Shown one piece after another: positions 11,081 to 32,941 of a stretch of 64,000 bases of DNA; position 1 is the first letter of the stretch; each line of letters begins with the position of its first letter. Location of the stretch: contig OZ022244.1 of assembly GCA_963978895.1 (NCBI GenBank), positions 25,083,692 through 25,147,691 of the forward strand, in the 5' to 3' direction. The notes under the pieces are model-generated. The model was not told the DNA's origin, made no database searches, and saw nothing but the letters and a program-made list of their open reading frames with translations. The stretch comes from Erpobdella octoculata. Its lineage: Eukaryota; Annelida; Clitellata; Hirudinida; Erpobdellidae. The translations under genes were made by a program, and so were the position numbers.

Positions 11081-11336
11081 CTATATATATATATATGAAT
11101 GTTTGTGGGTTAGTTTGTCTATTATAGAAACGGGAAAGCGACCCGGAACGGACAGCGAGTGGGAGCGGGAATGCGACACGGAATGGACAGCGAGCGGGAG
11201 CGGGAATGCGACCGGCAGCGGGAAAACGACCGAAAACGGGAAAGCGAACAGGAGTGGGAAAGGAAACGGGAGAGAAAGAGACAAACATTAGAAAAACCTC
11301 TAAAAAACCCGGGCAACGCCGGGTATCTCCGCTAGT
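11081..11336 (+). mobile_element. Non-autonomous Helitron-like element
   Basis: The right end has the Helitron layout: a GC-rich hairpin (CCCGGGCAACGCCGGGT) followed about 10 bases later by CTAGT. The left end is TATATATATATATGAATGTT. The middle is a GGGAAAGCGAACGGGAGC-type repeat. No transposase is present. The exact left boundary is uncertain because it merges with a TA repeat. Confidence 0.5.
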
Positions 11337-11429
11337 ACATACATAAACACAGACACAGACACACATACATGCACATACACATACATACATACACACATAC
11401 ATACGCACATACATATATATATAGTTCCC

Positions 11430-11611
11430 GCTCGCTCACCCGCTCCGCTCCGCTCATTTTGTGATGGATTTCAAAAAAATTTTCTCTATATTTGATTCCC
11501 CTTGACTCTCAAGATTGTGTGAAAATTTCATTACGATCGGATGAATGGTGTAGCAATGCATAAACGCCATTAACATATATACATACAAACATTCATTTTT
11601 ATATATATAGA
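11430..11611 (-). mobile_element. Helitron-like 5' end, minus strand
   Basis: On the minus strand TCTATATATATAAAAATGAA starts at 11611 and is followed by TGTTTGTATG and a body containing CATTCATCCGATCGTAATGA. The matching 3' terminus is not evident to the left, where a microsatellite (ACAT/CACA, 11340-11420) and the element at 11081-11336 intervene. Confidence 0.4.
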
Positions 11612-12087
11612 TTAAAGTCGAAATATCTTAATTATATCGAAATATCGAAATTAATTAAAATTAACTAAATTAATTGACTTATTGTAAAACTAATAATTGA
11701 ATATTGCATTGTCTTCTATTTTGAGCATGTATGCAAAATTTGAAAAAAATCTATCATCAGGAAGTGACTCAAAAATTGATTGCAAGATTTGAAACAGACA
11801 GAGAAACAGACAGACAGAGAAACAGACAGACAGAGAAACAGAGACGACGAGTTAATAAAAGCATTGGTAAAAAGGCCAAAACCCGGGAAAAACTTTCTCA
11901 AAAGCAAACCACTGAAAACAAAAATCAGAAGTAAAAAACCAGGAGCGAAAAACCGAAGGTAAAAAACCGGGGACAAAAAACTGGGGGCAAATTTAACAGA
12001 GGTGAAAAACTAAGAGCAAAAGCCGGGGCGAACTTTCGCAGAGGCGAAAAACTTCTCGGGGCAAACTTTCCGCGTCCCAGGCTAGTT
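11612..12087 (+). repeat. Dispersed repeat, partner of the inverted copy at 63748-63990
   Basis: It begins ATTAAAGTCGAAATATCTTA and includes a GACAGACAGAGAAACAG minisatellite (about 3 units) and a purine-rich tail of GGGGCAAAAAC-type units. It ends ...CCCAGGCTAGT, which could be a Helitron-type terminus. The first 250 bases are nearly identical, in inverted orientation, to the last 240 bases of the window. Confidence 0.65.
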
Positions 12088-12477
12088 TACGGCGGGCGCG
12101 AACTTTCCCAGGGGTGAACTTTTCCCATCCCGCATATGCTGTGAACCACGCATATTGCCAAATAAAAGTAGGCCTACGATTATACTAATTCCTTCTATTT
12201 TTGATATATTTACTGAATGAGACACTTCCATTTCCAAAATGCACGACCCATGCAATGCAGTAAGCTTGCGATCATATAAGCCTCACTAAATCGAAATATT
12301 AAAACACGCTGGCAGCAGTCTGGTCAGATCAGCACTAAACTGGAAGCTACCTGTACAAATGTACAGCATTGTTTGTCAATTTCATTCGTCTATATTGTAC
12401 ACAGCACTAGAGAAATTAAAAGAATTGAACATAGACTTAAAGGAAAAATTATGTTTCGCTGCCTCTTTTAAGGTCGA

Positions 12478-12590
12478 CCCGTTATTGCAGTACCTTTGGA
12501 TTGTCCCTTTAAACCCGGTATTGCAGTACCTTTGGATTGCCCCTTTAAACCCGGTATTGCAGTACCTTTGGATTGCCCCTTTAAAACCAA
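12478..12590. repeat. 36-bp tandem repeat, 3 copies
   Basis: The unit CCCGGTATTGCAGTACCTTT plus GGATTGCCCCTTTAAA is repeated three times with only one or two differences. Its length is a multiple of three, so it keeps ORFs open on both strands. No gene signature surrounds it. Confidence 0.85.
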
Positions 12591-12699
12591 CAATGAACAC
12601 ATCAAACTACACTACTCGGCTATTAGCCACGCACACAAGGACATAAATTTGAAATCTTTCAAGATGGACGACCTTAAACTGTCAAAGCCATTGATATAA

Positions 12700-14750
12700 A
12701 CCAATGGTGAAAACATTTTAACAACTCAGCTTATTCATCACTTCCTCGTTTAACACGAGCGCATCACATGACTTGACAGATCAAATTGTTTTATATAAAT
12801 TTATAACTCAACCTACCTGCTATAATATCGAGCCTTAAAAACTTAAAACATTTTTTTACATCCATTACATTATTGTATGAAATTCACAGCAGGATGAATC
12901 AAGACTATCGATATTGTTTTAGATATACCCCCAGCCAAAAAAATCGGACATTCAAGAAATACTTGCTATAACCTTTCACTTTCAAGTTCTACATTTCTGA
13001 CACAAAGAACTTTGATGGGCTGCGAACGTGGAACTGTTTGCCTTCATTAAGCACATGCTGTACTTTACCCGATACAAATATACGTATATCGTTAATTTAA
13101 TGCTGATTTATTAGGTTGACGTTTCAACCGGACTTCTAAACGAAGCTGCTAGACTGACATTAGCTCAGCTGAGTAACTGACTGCAATGATATAATAAACA
13201 CATAAGTTCTAAGCCACGAGTTACTAATTATTAAACCAATATTGCAAAAAAATGCACCGCATTATGCCAATGATTCTAACTTGAACCTCACGATGCGCCG
13301 AAACACGAATCTAAACATGAATAATAAAAAAAAAGAAGCATAAAAAACCAAACATCAAGTGTTACTGCTACTAAAAATTTCAAACTTGTATGAACATAAC
13401 CTTTTGCGGTAGTATACAGAAGTTACATAACTAATTAGTGACAGTTAGTACTGAGGTGATCTGAGTCTTAAATATTAGTCTCATCTGATTTCGTACGTCG
13501 CACAAAGTCTTGACGAGCCCACGTGGATAGTAGAAATATTAACAGCAATGTGGGATGAATATTGCATCATCATCATAGTCATTATTGTAATCATCTTCAT
13601 CAGCAACATATAAACAGTTCAGAAATGATATGATATCGTCAGACGGAATGACACTAGTGATCATCATCGATCAGAGAAAGAGAGAGACATTAGCAAGTAC
13701 ATTTACACAAACGAAACAAGTGTATAAAACAGAAATCTCAGAAGTTGCTGCGAATACAAAAAAAAGAAGGAAAAAAGAAAGAAAGTAAACACCCAATACG
13801 ATACGATCGTATACGATACAATCGTATAATAAGTCATTATAAACAATTCAAAATACTGTTCACTGCCGCTAAGTACAGCCAACAAAATCAAAATAAATAC
13901 GTGCACCAGTCGATCTACAACAGAGTTGTTTTTTGTTTTGTTTTTTTTTATTATAAGAGATGAGATCTATATTGAGCTTCTGAGGTTACAATTAGAAATA
14001 GAAAGTATCACACACAGAAGAAAAATCCAACCAATCATTCAAAGAGTGTACTGTCACTCGTTACGCAATCGCCTTCTGCTTACTCGCACTTCCGCGCATC
14101 ACAACAGGAAGCAAAAACTGCTAGCAGACAAACCGTCACAAACACAAACTTCTAACTTCTGCACGACTGGGAAACAGAAAACCTACACTTTCTCTAACAA
14201 GCAAACCTCTCTCTACGGAGGGAGAACACCAATACTTCGGTACAATAACAACGCGGAGAAGAAAGAAATCACGATCATCACTATGTTTGGAAGCGGTCAC
14301 ACGAACAATTACAAATCTAATCTATGTACATAGTGTGTGCGTATCGGAGATTTTCTGTGTACTTGCAAGTCTGATGATAGATATTAAAAAAAAAACCACT
14401 TTCAGTCATCGTTGACACATCAGGTGAACACTACGACATCAAGCTATAAATAGCAACGACAGTTATGTCTACGATCAAAACGCATGCCTTCGAGAAATAA
14501 GACCGATTTTATTAATTAATTATTTGATTATCTTCCGGACGACGTTGTGTCGCAACTTCGAATCCACGTTCGAAAACACTTACGATCAGCTACAAATATT
14601 TCGGTGATTAGAAAAAGCCTATTTATACTAGAGTTCGTTCGTCCCAGCGCAGTACATTGGCAATAATAAAGCGATAGATTGTTTCACTCCAATTGGACAG
14701 TCAGTCACTCATCGATTAATGCACATACTCAGGCACTAGATTACTATTGC
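12700..14750. other. Intergenic, no gene recognised
   Basis: AT-rich DNA with a short palindromic cluster (ATACGATCGTAT units near 13798-13826). The segment next to 14755 is probably the ERR 3' UTR. ORFs here have no recognisable domains. Confidence 0.5.
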
Positions 14751-14754
14751 CCTG

Positions 14755-23467
<8,713 letters not shown>

Positions 23468-24548
23468 TTTAAAAAGATAGTTTCTTCCTTTTTCAGCAGA
23501 TGACATGTAGCATTTGAATGCTACGAAGACAATGTATAAATAGTGATGTGAGTAAATGTGGTGGTGAGATGACAACTGTGTTCACATCAGTCTCATCCTG
23601 GACTTGTTGGTTCTTGAATGTTTGTTGTCAGAGAGAAGCCATTTCAATCTACAATAACAAATTAACGATAAGAAATAAGAAATCACAATGCAAGCCAGAG
23701 CAAAGAAAGCACAATAGCGAACATTAATCCAAAAAACCCCAGATTAACTTAATACCGGATTAGGCAAGCTATCGAATCTAGAAGGACCCTGTCGATCCTT
23801 GTAGAGATTCATAAATAATAAATTAAGAAATGCACTGAGAAACAACGAACAATCAATAGGTGTTTCAAAAAAAATGCATTTCCTAGAAGAAAACAATAGA
23901 AGTAATCTGACAAAGTTGGGCTTTCACACAGAGGGGGGTGATGATGAAAAAATCCGAGATAAATTAGAAAACCTAATCACATCACCAGTCGCATGTAGCG
24001 TAGCGTAGGTGCAGGATATAGCACAGAATGACAGGTAACAGAATGCATGGAAAGCTGATTAAATCAGCACCTAATACTGCCGGGCTTACACGGACAAGTC
24101 TGGTGCAAGAGGCATTGCAGTTTAGTTGAGAGAAGAAAAAAATCTGAAAGGGGTAAAAAAAGCATTTATAAAAACATCAACTTTTTGTTTTTGTTGACTT
24201 TCAACATTTACAGCTGCTACACAGCACATAAAAATTGCAAGAAAAAAAAACTGAGCAAGCTATAAATAAACACATTTCCAACAGCAAGGAGCCACACCTC
24301 CATATGAGCTTAAATAGGATAAAAGTTTATTGTTATTTATTATTAATTATTTCCATATAAATTATGATGCAAACATAATCAGTACAAGAAAATGTTTTAA
24401 ATAAATATATGAAAGAAATAAAATAAACGTTTTCAGAAGAATTTAAATAAACAAATAAAAACATATTACAAATAAAAAAACAATCTATTGATTCATCACA
24501 ACAAATTAAATTATTTAAAAAATAGCTGGGCTACAAAATCAAATTGTG

Positions 24549-24550
24549 GA

Positions 24551-24588
<38 letters not shown>

Positions 24589-24589
24589 A
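24549..24589. repeat. (ATT)n microsatellite
   Basis: About 13 perfect trinucleotide units. The surrounding 23.5-25.7 kb region upstream of the ERR start shows no recognisable gene; it may hold untranslated exons of ERR. Confidence 0.9.
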
Positions 24590-24974
24590 CAGTTGATAAT
24601 GCAACACATGTCAATCAAATTACATTAAGTAATAATGATGAAATCGCAGTTGAGAGTAATCTCATCTTAGCATTAATTCAACCAACTTTATATATTTTGT
24701 AAGATATCACTAAAAAAATAAGAATGTTAGAAAGTTACAATTTAACTTTTTATGAGCATACATTAACAACTCCATACTGCAGAAATAAATAGAAACTCAG
24801 TAATCATTTAACTGCCACAGTCATGTCTTATTCTAATTGCATCATTATACAAAAATGATGCAATACAATGTTGATATTTACAAAGTTTTCTTCAACAGCA
24901 CTGACTTTTGTATAACAGCCAGCAGCAATCTGATATGAGAATCTAATTTTTTTCAAATCCCTTATTTCAACTAA

Positions 24975-25139
24975 ACAGTCGGTCTTGCTTGCTTTCTTGT
25001 GGAAAAATCTTGGAAGTGAAAATTAATAAACTCCCCATCATCCAACCACGCAACAAATTTTATTAAAATTGCTCCAGAGGCTAGGATGTGATAGGCAAAC
25101 ACACATACAAACACACATTGACTTTTACTAATATATAGA
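24975..25139 (-). mobile_element. Helitron-like fragment
   Basis: On the minus strand it begins TCTATATATTAGTAAAAGTC then AATGTGTGTTTG, followed by GGAGCAATTTTAATAAAATT. The same order is found in the element at 36012-36253. A clear hairpin plus CTAGT end is not seen. Confidence 0.4.
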
Positions 25140-26094
25140 CTGCTCTCTACCTGTGCCAAATTAGACAAATCAACCTGATCAAATCATGAGTAGATAGACT
25201 AAATAAGGACATTAGCCAACATTTCCAATTCATATAGTCATAATCTAATTATTAGACTCTAATCAGTCTAATCTAATCTATAATAATAAGTCTACATGTC
25301 TACTAGGAGTACAATTTAAATTAAATCTATCTACATTAAAATTTAAAATTTTGACAATGCAAACTATTGGAAGATCTAACAAATGTCATATAAATAATTT
25401 CTTTATAATAAAAAAAACTTCTAAAAAAATGTTACCTTTGATTTTTGATTGATATTTAAAGTAAGACTAAGTAAGTAGTAACAAACGATGTTGCATCAGG
25501 TTTCAACTGAAGTTTCAGCATACTCACGAAACAGGTACAAGTAGCCAACACAACAAATAAGCACTTTTAAATGATAGAAATAAAAATTCTTTTAATTGCA
25601 GTTCAATAATAATCAAAACTCACAATTAACCAGCGACACGTGTTATATTTCTTCTGGGCGATTGCCACGACCACGACTTGTGCGCCCACACGGCTTTACC
25701 AAAATTCCCCGTCTCCGTTGCGCTGAAAACAGAGTATTATAATTACAGGCTTCTTAAGCGCATATTCTAATATGCTAAGCATTTATTCTTATTGGATACA
25801 AACTTTACTGTTACAGGCTACAACAATGGGCCAGCAAATAAAACTGTCATTGTCAAAGGCGTGCAAAAGTACATGAATATAAATGTTTCTTTATTTCTTT
25901 GTCTCTGCCTGCTTGTGGTCTGGTTTAGCTTGTTGGGTAATTCGGTAATTGTCGGAGGTATCTTTGTTTAATTGAATGATAAACTTTTTAAATAAAATGT
26001 TTTTATAAACAAAAAGATTACATTGCTCTTTTAAAAAACCACTGTCATAGTAATTAAGCTTTATGATTATTTTAACTTACTCTTCCATAAGCAT

Positions 26095-26295
26095 TCTTCT
26101 GTTAAGCATTCTTTTGCTAAACGTTCCTTTTCCTACTCTGGTCCCTTTCTCTGGAACTCTCTTCCTACTTCTCTTACTAAATCTACTTCTCTCACAGTTT
26201 TCCGTCGGTGACTTAAAACTTATTTATTTAATAAGTTCGTGTCCGAGCGCTATTGAACGATAGTAAATACTGTAAATAGCGTTATACAAATAGTG
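26095..26295 (+). mobile_element. CR1/L2-like LINE 3' fragment (copy A)
   Basis: The segment translates, with frameshifts, into the C-terminal LINE ORF2 pattern (PYSGPFLWNSLP-like, then an FRR-type LKTYLF motif). It is followed by GAGCGCTATTGAACG. It aligns by eye with 55262-55600 and, in reverse, with 50172-50545. It is truncated on the 5' side, as usual for LINEs. Confidence 0.65.
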
Positions 26296-26637
26296 AGACG
26301 TGTTGGTCTAGTGGTATAGACACCGGCTTTTCAGAGTCGTAGGACCCGGGTTCGATTCCTGGTCCGGGCACGTAATTTCCTTGAGCAAGAAACTAACTCA
26401 CATGTGCTCACGTCAACTCAGCGTTTCATCCCTTGTGGTCGATAAATGAGTACCAACTTCGGTTGGGGGTTAAAGTCCCTTGTGGAGCTAGCGAGTAGTA
26501 TGCGGGGCTGCCACCGCATACGCCGTTAGTCTTATCTGCAAGTTGCCAACATTGTAAAGTGGCCGCTGGTCTGTTCAATAAGTGGCACTCAAAAATGAAT
26601 GTACTTTAACTTTTTAACCGATTGATTGATTGATAAT
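26296..26637 (+). repeat. tRNA-derived SINE
   Basis: The head has an A-box-like TGGTCTAGTGGTATAGAC and a B-box-like GGGTTCGATTCC. A CTTTTCAG loop resembles tRNA-Glu. The body contains AACTCAGCGTTTCATCC and TGTGGTCGATAAATGAGTACC, and the tail is (GATT)n. The outer ends do not form an acceptor stem, so it is not a functional tRNA. Its GATT tail matches the tails of neighbouring LINE fragments, which suggests mobilisation by that LINE family. Confidence 0.75.
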
Positions 26638-26875
26638 TTACTCTTATAAATGTCACCGTTGAGATGATTCAATAATTAAATATCTATCAGTCAAGTCAAT
26701 AAAATCAATTCAATTTAAAATCGGGATTTTCCCAGTGCCAATAACTGATTTTCTTTCTTTCAAATGATGCTCTTTCGTTTACCGTGTGATCAGGCATTAT
26801 TTTCGATATTAGTTTCAAGCTAATAGAACATATGTTAACAAAAAACAATATAATCTATCTACATAATTTGGTAAG

Positions 26876-28870
26876 GGCCAAGGTTAGGACTATGGCTAGG
26901 GTTAGGGCTACCATCGCACTAGTTACTTCGTTGGGGTTAATGCTAAGGTTAGAATTAAGGTTAGGGTTAGCATCCCACTAGTTACTTCGTAAGGGTAGGG
27001 TTAGCATCCCGCTAGTTACTTCGTTAGGGTTAGGGCCAAGGTTAGAACTATGGTTAGGGTTAGGGCTACCATCGCACTAGTTACTTCGTTAAAATTAAGG
27101 GTTAGGGTTAGCATCCCACTAGTTTCTTCATTAGGGTTAGGGCTAAGGTTAGGACTATGGTTAGGGTTAGGGCTACTATCGCACTAGTTACTTCGTTGGG
27201 GTTAAAGCTAAGGTTAGGATTAGGGTTAAGGTTAGCATCCCACTAGTTACTTCGTAAGGGTTAGAGTTAGCATATCGCTAGTTACTTCGTTAGTGTTAGG
27301 GCTAAGGTTAGAACTATGGTTAGGGTTAGGGCTACCATCGCAATATTTACTTCGTTAGGGTTAAGGCTAGGGTTAGGGTTAGGGGTAGCATCCCACTAGT
27401 TACTTTGTTAGGGTTAGTAAGGTTAGGACTATGGTTAGGGTTAGGGCTACCATCGCACTAGTTACTTCGTTGGGGTTAAGGCTAGGGTTAGGGTTAAGGT
27501 TAGGGTTAGGGTTAGGGTTAGCATCCTACTAGTTACTTCGTAAGGGTTAGGGCTAAGGTTAGGACTATGGCTAGGGTTAGGGCTACTATCGCACTAGTTA
27601 CTTCGTTGGGGTTAAGGCTAAGGTTAGAATTAAGGTTAGGGTTAGCATCCTACTAGTTACTTCGTAAGGGTAGGGTTAGCATCCCGCTAGTTAATTCATT
27701 AGGGTTAGGGCTAAGGTTAGGACTATGGTCAGGGTTAGGGCTACTATCGCACTAGTTACTTCGTTGGGGTTAAAGCTAAGGTTAGGATTAGGGTTAAGGT
27801 TAGCATCCCACTAGTTACTTCGTAAGGGTTAGAGTTAGCATATCGCTAGTTACTTCGTTAGTGTTAGGGCTAAGGTTAGAACTATTGTTAGGGCTAGGGC
27901 TACCATCGCAATATTTACTTTGTTAGGGTTAAGGCTAAGGTTAGGGTTAGGGGTAGCATCCCACTAGTTAATTTGTTAGGGTTAGTAAGGTTAGGACTAT
28001 GGTTTGGACTATGGTTAGGGTTAGGGCTACCATCGCACTAGTTACTTTGTTGGGGTTAAGGCTAGGGTTAGGGTTAGGGTTAGGGTTAGTCTCCTACTCG
28101 TTACTCCGTAAGGGTTAGGGCTAAGGTTAGAACTATGGCTAGGGTTAGGGCTACTATCGCACTAGTTACTTCGTTGGGGTTAAAGCTAAGGTTAGGATTA
28201 AGGTTAGGGTTAGCATCCCACTAGTTACTTCGTAAGGGTAGGGTTAGCATCCGCTAGTTACTTCGTTAGGGTTAGGGCCAAGATTAGAACTATGGTTAGG
28301 GTTAGGGCTACTATCGCACTAGTTACTTCGTTAGGGTTAGCATCCCACTAGTTACTTCATTAGGGTTAGGGCTTAGGTTAGGACTATGGTTAGGGTTAGG
28401 GCTACTATCGCACTAGTTACTTCGTTAGGGTTAGCATTCCACTAGTTACTTTATTAGGGTTAGGGCTAAGGTTAGGACTATGGTTAGGGTTAGGGCTACT
28501 ATCGCACTAGTTACTTCGTTGGGGTAAAGGCTAAGGTTAGAATTCGGGTTGGGGTTAGCATCCCACTAGTTACTTCGTAAGGGTTAGAGTTAGCATACCG
28601 CTAGTTACTTCGTTAGGGTTAGGGCTAAGGCTAGAACTATGGTTAGAGTTAGGGCTACCATCGCACTAGTTACTTTGTTAGGGTTAGCATCCCACTAGTT
28701 ACTTCGTTAGGGTTAGGACTATGGTTAGGGTTAGGGCTACCATCGCACTAGTTACTTCGTTGGGGTTAAGGCTAGGGTTAGGGTTAGCATCCCAAAAGTT
28801 ACTTCGTAAGGGTTAGAGTTAGCATCCCGCTAGTTACTTCGTTAGGGTAAGGGTCAGCATCCCACTTTCT
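26876..28870 (+). repeat. Telomere-like higher-order satellite (TTAGGG-rich)
   Basis: About 2 kb of TTAGGG-type units (GGGTTAGGGCTAAGG) is broken at regular places by conserved blocks: CTACCATCGCACTAGTTACT, GCATCCCACTAGTTACTTCG and GCATATCGCTAGTTACTTCG. The CTACCATCGC block recurs at about 26908, 27067, 27172, 27327, 27448, 27581, 27740, 27897, 28026, 28150, 28300, 28400, 28495, 28653 and 28735. Full periods are near 157 bp and shortened ones 80-130 bp. It looks like an old interstitial telomeric array turned into a higher-order repeat. No ORF of interest is present. Confidence 0.9.
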
Positions 28871-28879
28871 ACTTCGTTC

Positions 28880-30270
28880 ACCGGCAGTTAAGCAAGGGCA
28901 TCCAACATTTGGCAAAAATGTTTTACGCGATTTTCCTCTTTATAAGCTTTTGACAGCACCAGCTCCTGCCCCTTAACATGAAAGAAACTCTTGCAAAACC
29001 ACAAAATTCATACAACTGCATTATGGAAAATATCTTACAACAGGGAGGGAATGTCCTACCCTGGGGGAGGGAAATGTCCGGGGGCAGGGAAATGTTTTAT
29101 TGTCTGTCCGGGGGGGGGGGGGGGGGAATGTCCTACAATCATTTTGATCTGCCCTGCATCGATTACAAACTTTTCCACCGTATAATAGCGTTTCATATGG
29201 GAATAAATAAGCAGCAACTGTCTAGAGGTCATATTCCTGAATGACCTTCTCTCTTTTTCGTTGATCCCATTTTCTGAACTACTTGTTACCTTGCTCTTTT
29301 TTAAAGCTAAATATACTCACAACCTCTTTTCGAATGACCTTTAGCTTGTACGCTTTTAAGGTTAAACACAGAGAAGACGAGAAAGAGCGTGAGAGAGAGG
29401 AAACAGAACGCATAAAAAATCATTTTTATAGCCAGCGCCTCTTTTTTACTGGCACTAACTAGAAATCTTTTCAATAAATTTGATTCATGATTGCATAAAA
29501 AATATGTTCTTCATAACTTATCTTCATAGAGCCGTGAACATGCTGAAGCAGTTTAATGGATAGTGATTACAAGAATCACATTTTTCCATTAATTACCCTG
29601 AACGTAGACTTTGGTTTTAAGTAAACATTTCGCATATAGAGATCAACACTCAACTTCACCAGCTCAGCGACGCTATGATTCAAGCACTCCGATCGATTAT
29701 CGTGGAGTCACTCATTCTCAAAAAGTTAAACAGTTATCTGATGCAAGAAAATGGATGTCAGGCAAATGTCCACAGTAACAAGAGTGGTCAGACAACTTTC
29801 AACTGAAGGAACACACGAAAGGAAGCATTTAGTCAATAAAATCTCATTATCATCAAAATAATCAGTAGTACGAAGATTCATATTAAAAAAAAAAAAACAT
29901 CATTAACTAAGATATATTCTAATGGATTATTATTATAATGATTGTTTTCTCATCATCGGATTGATGCCAATAACGTGGACCCAAACAACTCATCCTAACC
30001 ACCACTCAGCCGTCAAGTCAAACAAAACAGATTCAAACCAGTAATGATCTGCATACGATGAAAGAACTACAACTGCTTATTTAAACTATTAAAAAAAATG
30101 AATCCGCCTACCGTAATTTATTATTTTCTTAGAAATGGATTCATACAAGACAAAAAAAACAAAACAATGCTTATTGAAACAACAATAAAAAAGGAAAAAT
30201 TTAACCAAATTCTCAGAACAATCAAGCCAGAAAAATAAATTATCTTTATTATTATTATTATTATTACTCG
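28880..30270. other. Intergenic, no gene recognised
   Basis: It contains a G-rich segment with a G15-like run (about 29110-29126) and (ATT)n near 30248-30266. It leads into the 3' end of the SREBP gene. Short ORFs show nothing recognisable. Confidence 0.5.
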
Positions 30271-30275
30271 TCACA

Positions 30276-32907
30276 TCAAACGCTGCCTGACATAAAACGC
30301 ATCATGACATTTTGACACGCCGACAGAGATTTCTTGTCCCCGAACTTCTCGAAAACGCGAGCTGCCTTGTCCAGGAGTGCAGAGGTTTGGTCAGGGGAGT
30401 GCAACTGGGAAAAGTGGCAACAAGTAAATAGGAGAGCCGTGGCGTGGAGATGATCCGTAGCCTCCAGTAGAGACTGTTTCAATTTCGTGGAAACTATGCC
30501 GTACGGTGCAGGATGCAGTCGAGAACTTGGTTTTTCTGAGGATTTTGAAAGAAATAAAACAACATTGCAAATAAAAAAGAAAAACAGGTAGATAGATCTT
30601 CAAAAATGAATGACTAAGTTTTCAAATCATTCCAAATCACACAGAGCAGTTTACTGCAGTATCGTGTCATTTCAAAGTAAAATTTTGACTCAAGTTTGAA
30701 CCTTCATTATTGCTGGTTCTTGTAAAATTTCTGCTGATGAGCTGAAACGTTTTTGTGGGGCTGGCACAGGCCATCAACCTCAGTGTCGCCTCGTGTACGA
30801 TCAACTGGGATATACAAATTTAAAAAATATCTCAATTAGAATAAAAATCCAATCAAATCGAACATCTTCAAACCCAACTCAAGCAGCAATTTTAAATCAA
30901 AAAATTTAAAAATATATTTGTTTAGAGCAAACCTTTGAAAACATTTTATTGCTGAAATGAGTTATCTTTTGCATCAGTTTCTTAAGCTGTGAAATATCGG
31001 CTTGAAAATAGGAAAGGGCAACACTGGAAACAACTTTCCTCTCGTTGCTTCCCAGACCGGACATTACCGAACCGCAATCCATCCCATTTCCTCTCTTCCA
31101 CAAATCAGCTCTGATTTGAAGCAACCAATCACATGCTAGCAGCTGCCAAAGCTGTAAAAACAAATGTTAAAAAAAATTATCTTTTATTTTCTATTAATCA
31201 AAATCTAACCAGCAATACAATCAGTGAACCAATGAAACAACCCATGCAGCCTCTTAAAATAAATACAGAAAATACAAACTTCATTCATTGATTGATGAAC
31301 TTTATTTGATCCCTGAAAAGTGAGACTATGAACAAGCAAATGACTGGCTTTATTGCACAGCTTGAAGGCGATCAACACATCGATGAGTCGATTTTCACTC
31401 GAGGAATTGAAACTGTCATCGTCGGCGGTCATCATTTTCTTCTTGATCTTGAAAACACCATGAAGGCATCTCACCAGTGGATTCCTGAAGGAAAACAGCA
31501 CGCGATTTAAATGGACTCGATTCAACAAAGTTACACCTCACACGGAGACATGATAAGAAAAAATTACGATGAGACCAACTCGACGTTCTGAAGATACTGC
31601 GGCAAAGCATCGGCAACCGAGAAGGAATCTTTTGACGGAACAGTACCATTCGATGACCAGCTTAGCAGAATGGACATCATATTACACCACCACAAACAAA
31701 CTTCATCGTCTATTTTACCTTTGCAGCTGCCATCTAGTAGGAATCGTAAACGAACAGCAGGTAAATTAATCAAGTACCTCAGATTCAGGTAATTGTTTAT
31801 TAAAATAATGCAATTCTAAAAAAAAGAAGCAAGAACCAAATCCGTACTTGAGGAAGCACCGATGCAACACTTTCTAAGAAGATCAATTTTTGCATCAACC
31901 GTTTTGCATTCATCTCTGTTAAGCAAAACAGAAAGTTAAATGAGAAATTATCTCGATATCCTAACAAGATGAGTTCGTTAACAGCTGATCAAGAAAGTAT
32001 AAGAACCACTGAAACTCACTTTAAGTCAACAGAATTAGAATTACGGACAGAAACGGAAGAACAAAGCAGCTCCCTGGTGATGTCGAGCATCAAAGTCTCT
32101 CTGAACGTGCGTGCCAGTTCCAACAGTGGATCAGCTAAAAGAAGAAAACATCTTTTTAAAACTTAGGTATCTGTTCGAGATAAAGTCAGAGGACCATGTT
32201 CAAAACATACATCAAAGTAAGAAAAAGTTATAAAAGACTTCAGTGCATTTTTGTATAATGCTTTAATATGCTTAGCTTTTTTTTAAATTTTATGAAACTA
32301 TAAATAAATAAATACGATTTAAAAAGTAATTTTTTAAATTTATATTGTACAATTAAAATGAACTGTATTTAAAAAAAAATATATCTTGGCATAAGACTAA
32401 GAGGTGAATATATGTTTCGTAGATGGAAATTTCAGAATATTCCACCTACGAAAAAAATAATCACAGCTGAGAGAAATAAAAAAATCACCTCTGGAATAAC
32501 CCTTCCGTCCAAACTTAATGCAAAAATCCCGAGCTCTCTACATTGTCTAGTTTTCGAGTTTATTTTCCTCATCAGCCAGCCAAAGTGTTTTATTAAGCTG
32601 CCTTTTTAGAAACAAGTTTCCAAAAATGCCCGACAAAAACACCAAATTTTAATAAAGAAATCTTGAAAATTTACATTTATTGAAGAGCTCGCTGGTGTAA
32701 AGTGAATTTGAATTGATATGTTGTTCTTCCTGCAGGGGAGGCGAGAACAGAAAGTTTGATCCAAAAGAAGTGTTTATCCATTTCAAATGTGAATGCATCT
32801 TGTGACGTGACAGTGCTTGCCTCATCAGGAATCTCTGCGTACAAAAGATTCATCAAAACACGAGTTCTGCTCGTTTCAATATACAATTCATTTATAAAAA
32901 AAACAAT

Positions 32908-32941
<34 letters not shown>

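Noticed and set aside
12359..12646. ORFs with a repeated 12-residue unit
   Set aside because: They follow from a three-copy 36-bp DNA repeat, which keeps both strands open. No other coding evidence.
13926..14333. 135-codon plus-strand ORF
   Set aside because: It begins in a T-rich run, has biased Thr/Gln/Asn content and no recognisable domain, and lies just beyond the ERR 3' end on the opposite strand.
26296..26368. Functional tRNA-Glu gene
   Set aside because: A and B boxes are present, but the two ends do not pair as an acceptor stem and the sequence continues into a SINE body.
32489..32601. Possible extra SREBP exon
   Set aside because: It has an acceptor and donor, but including it puts the next exon in the wrong frame and breaks the conserved [12 protein letters not shown] segment. 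Direct joining of 32675 to 32134 is in phase and matches the family.
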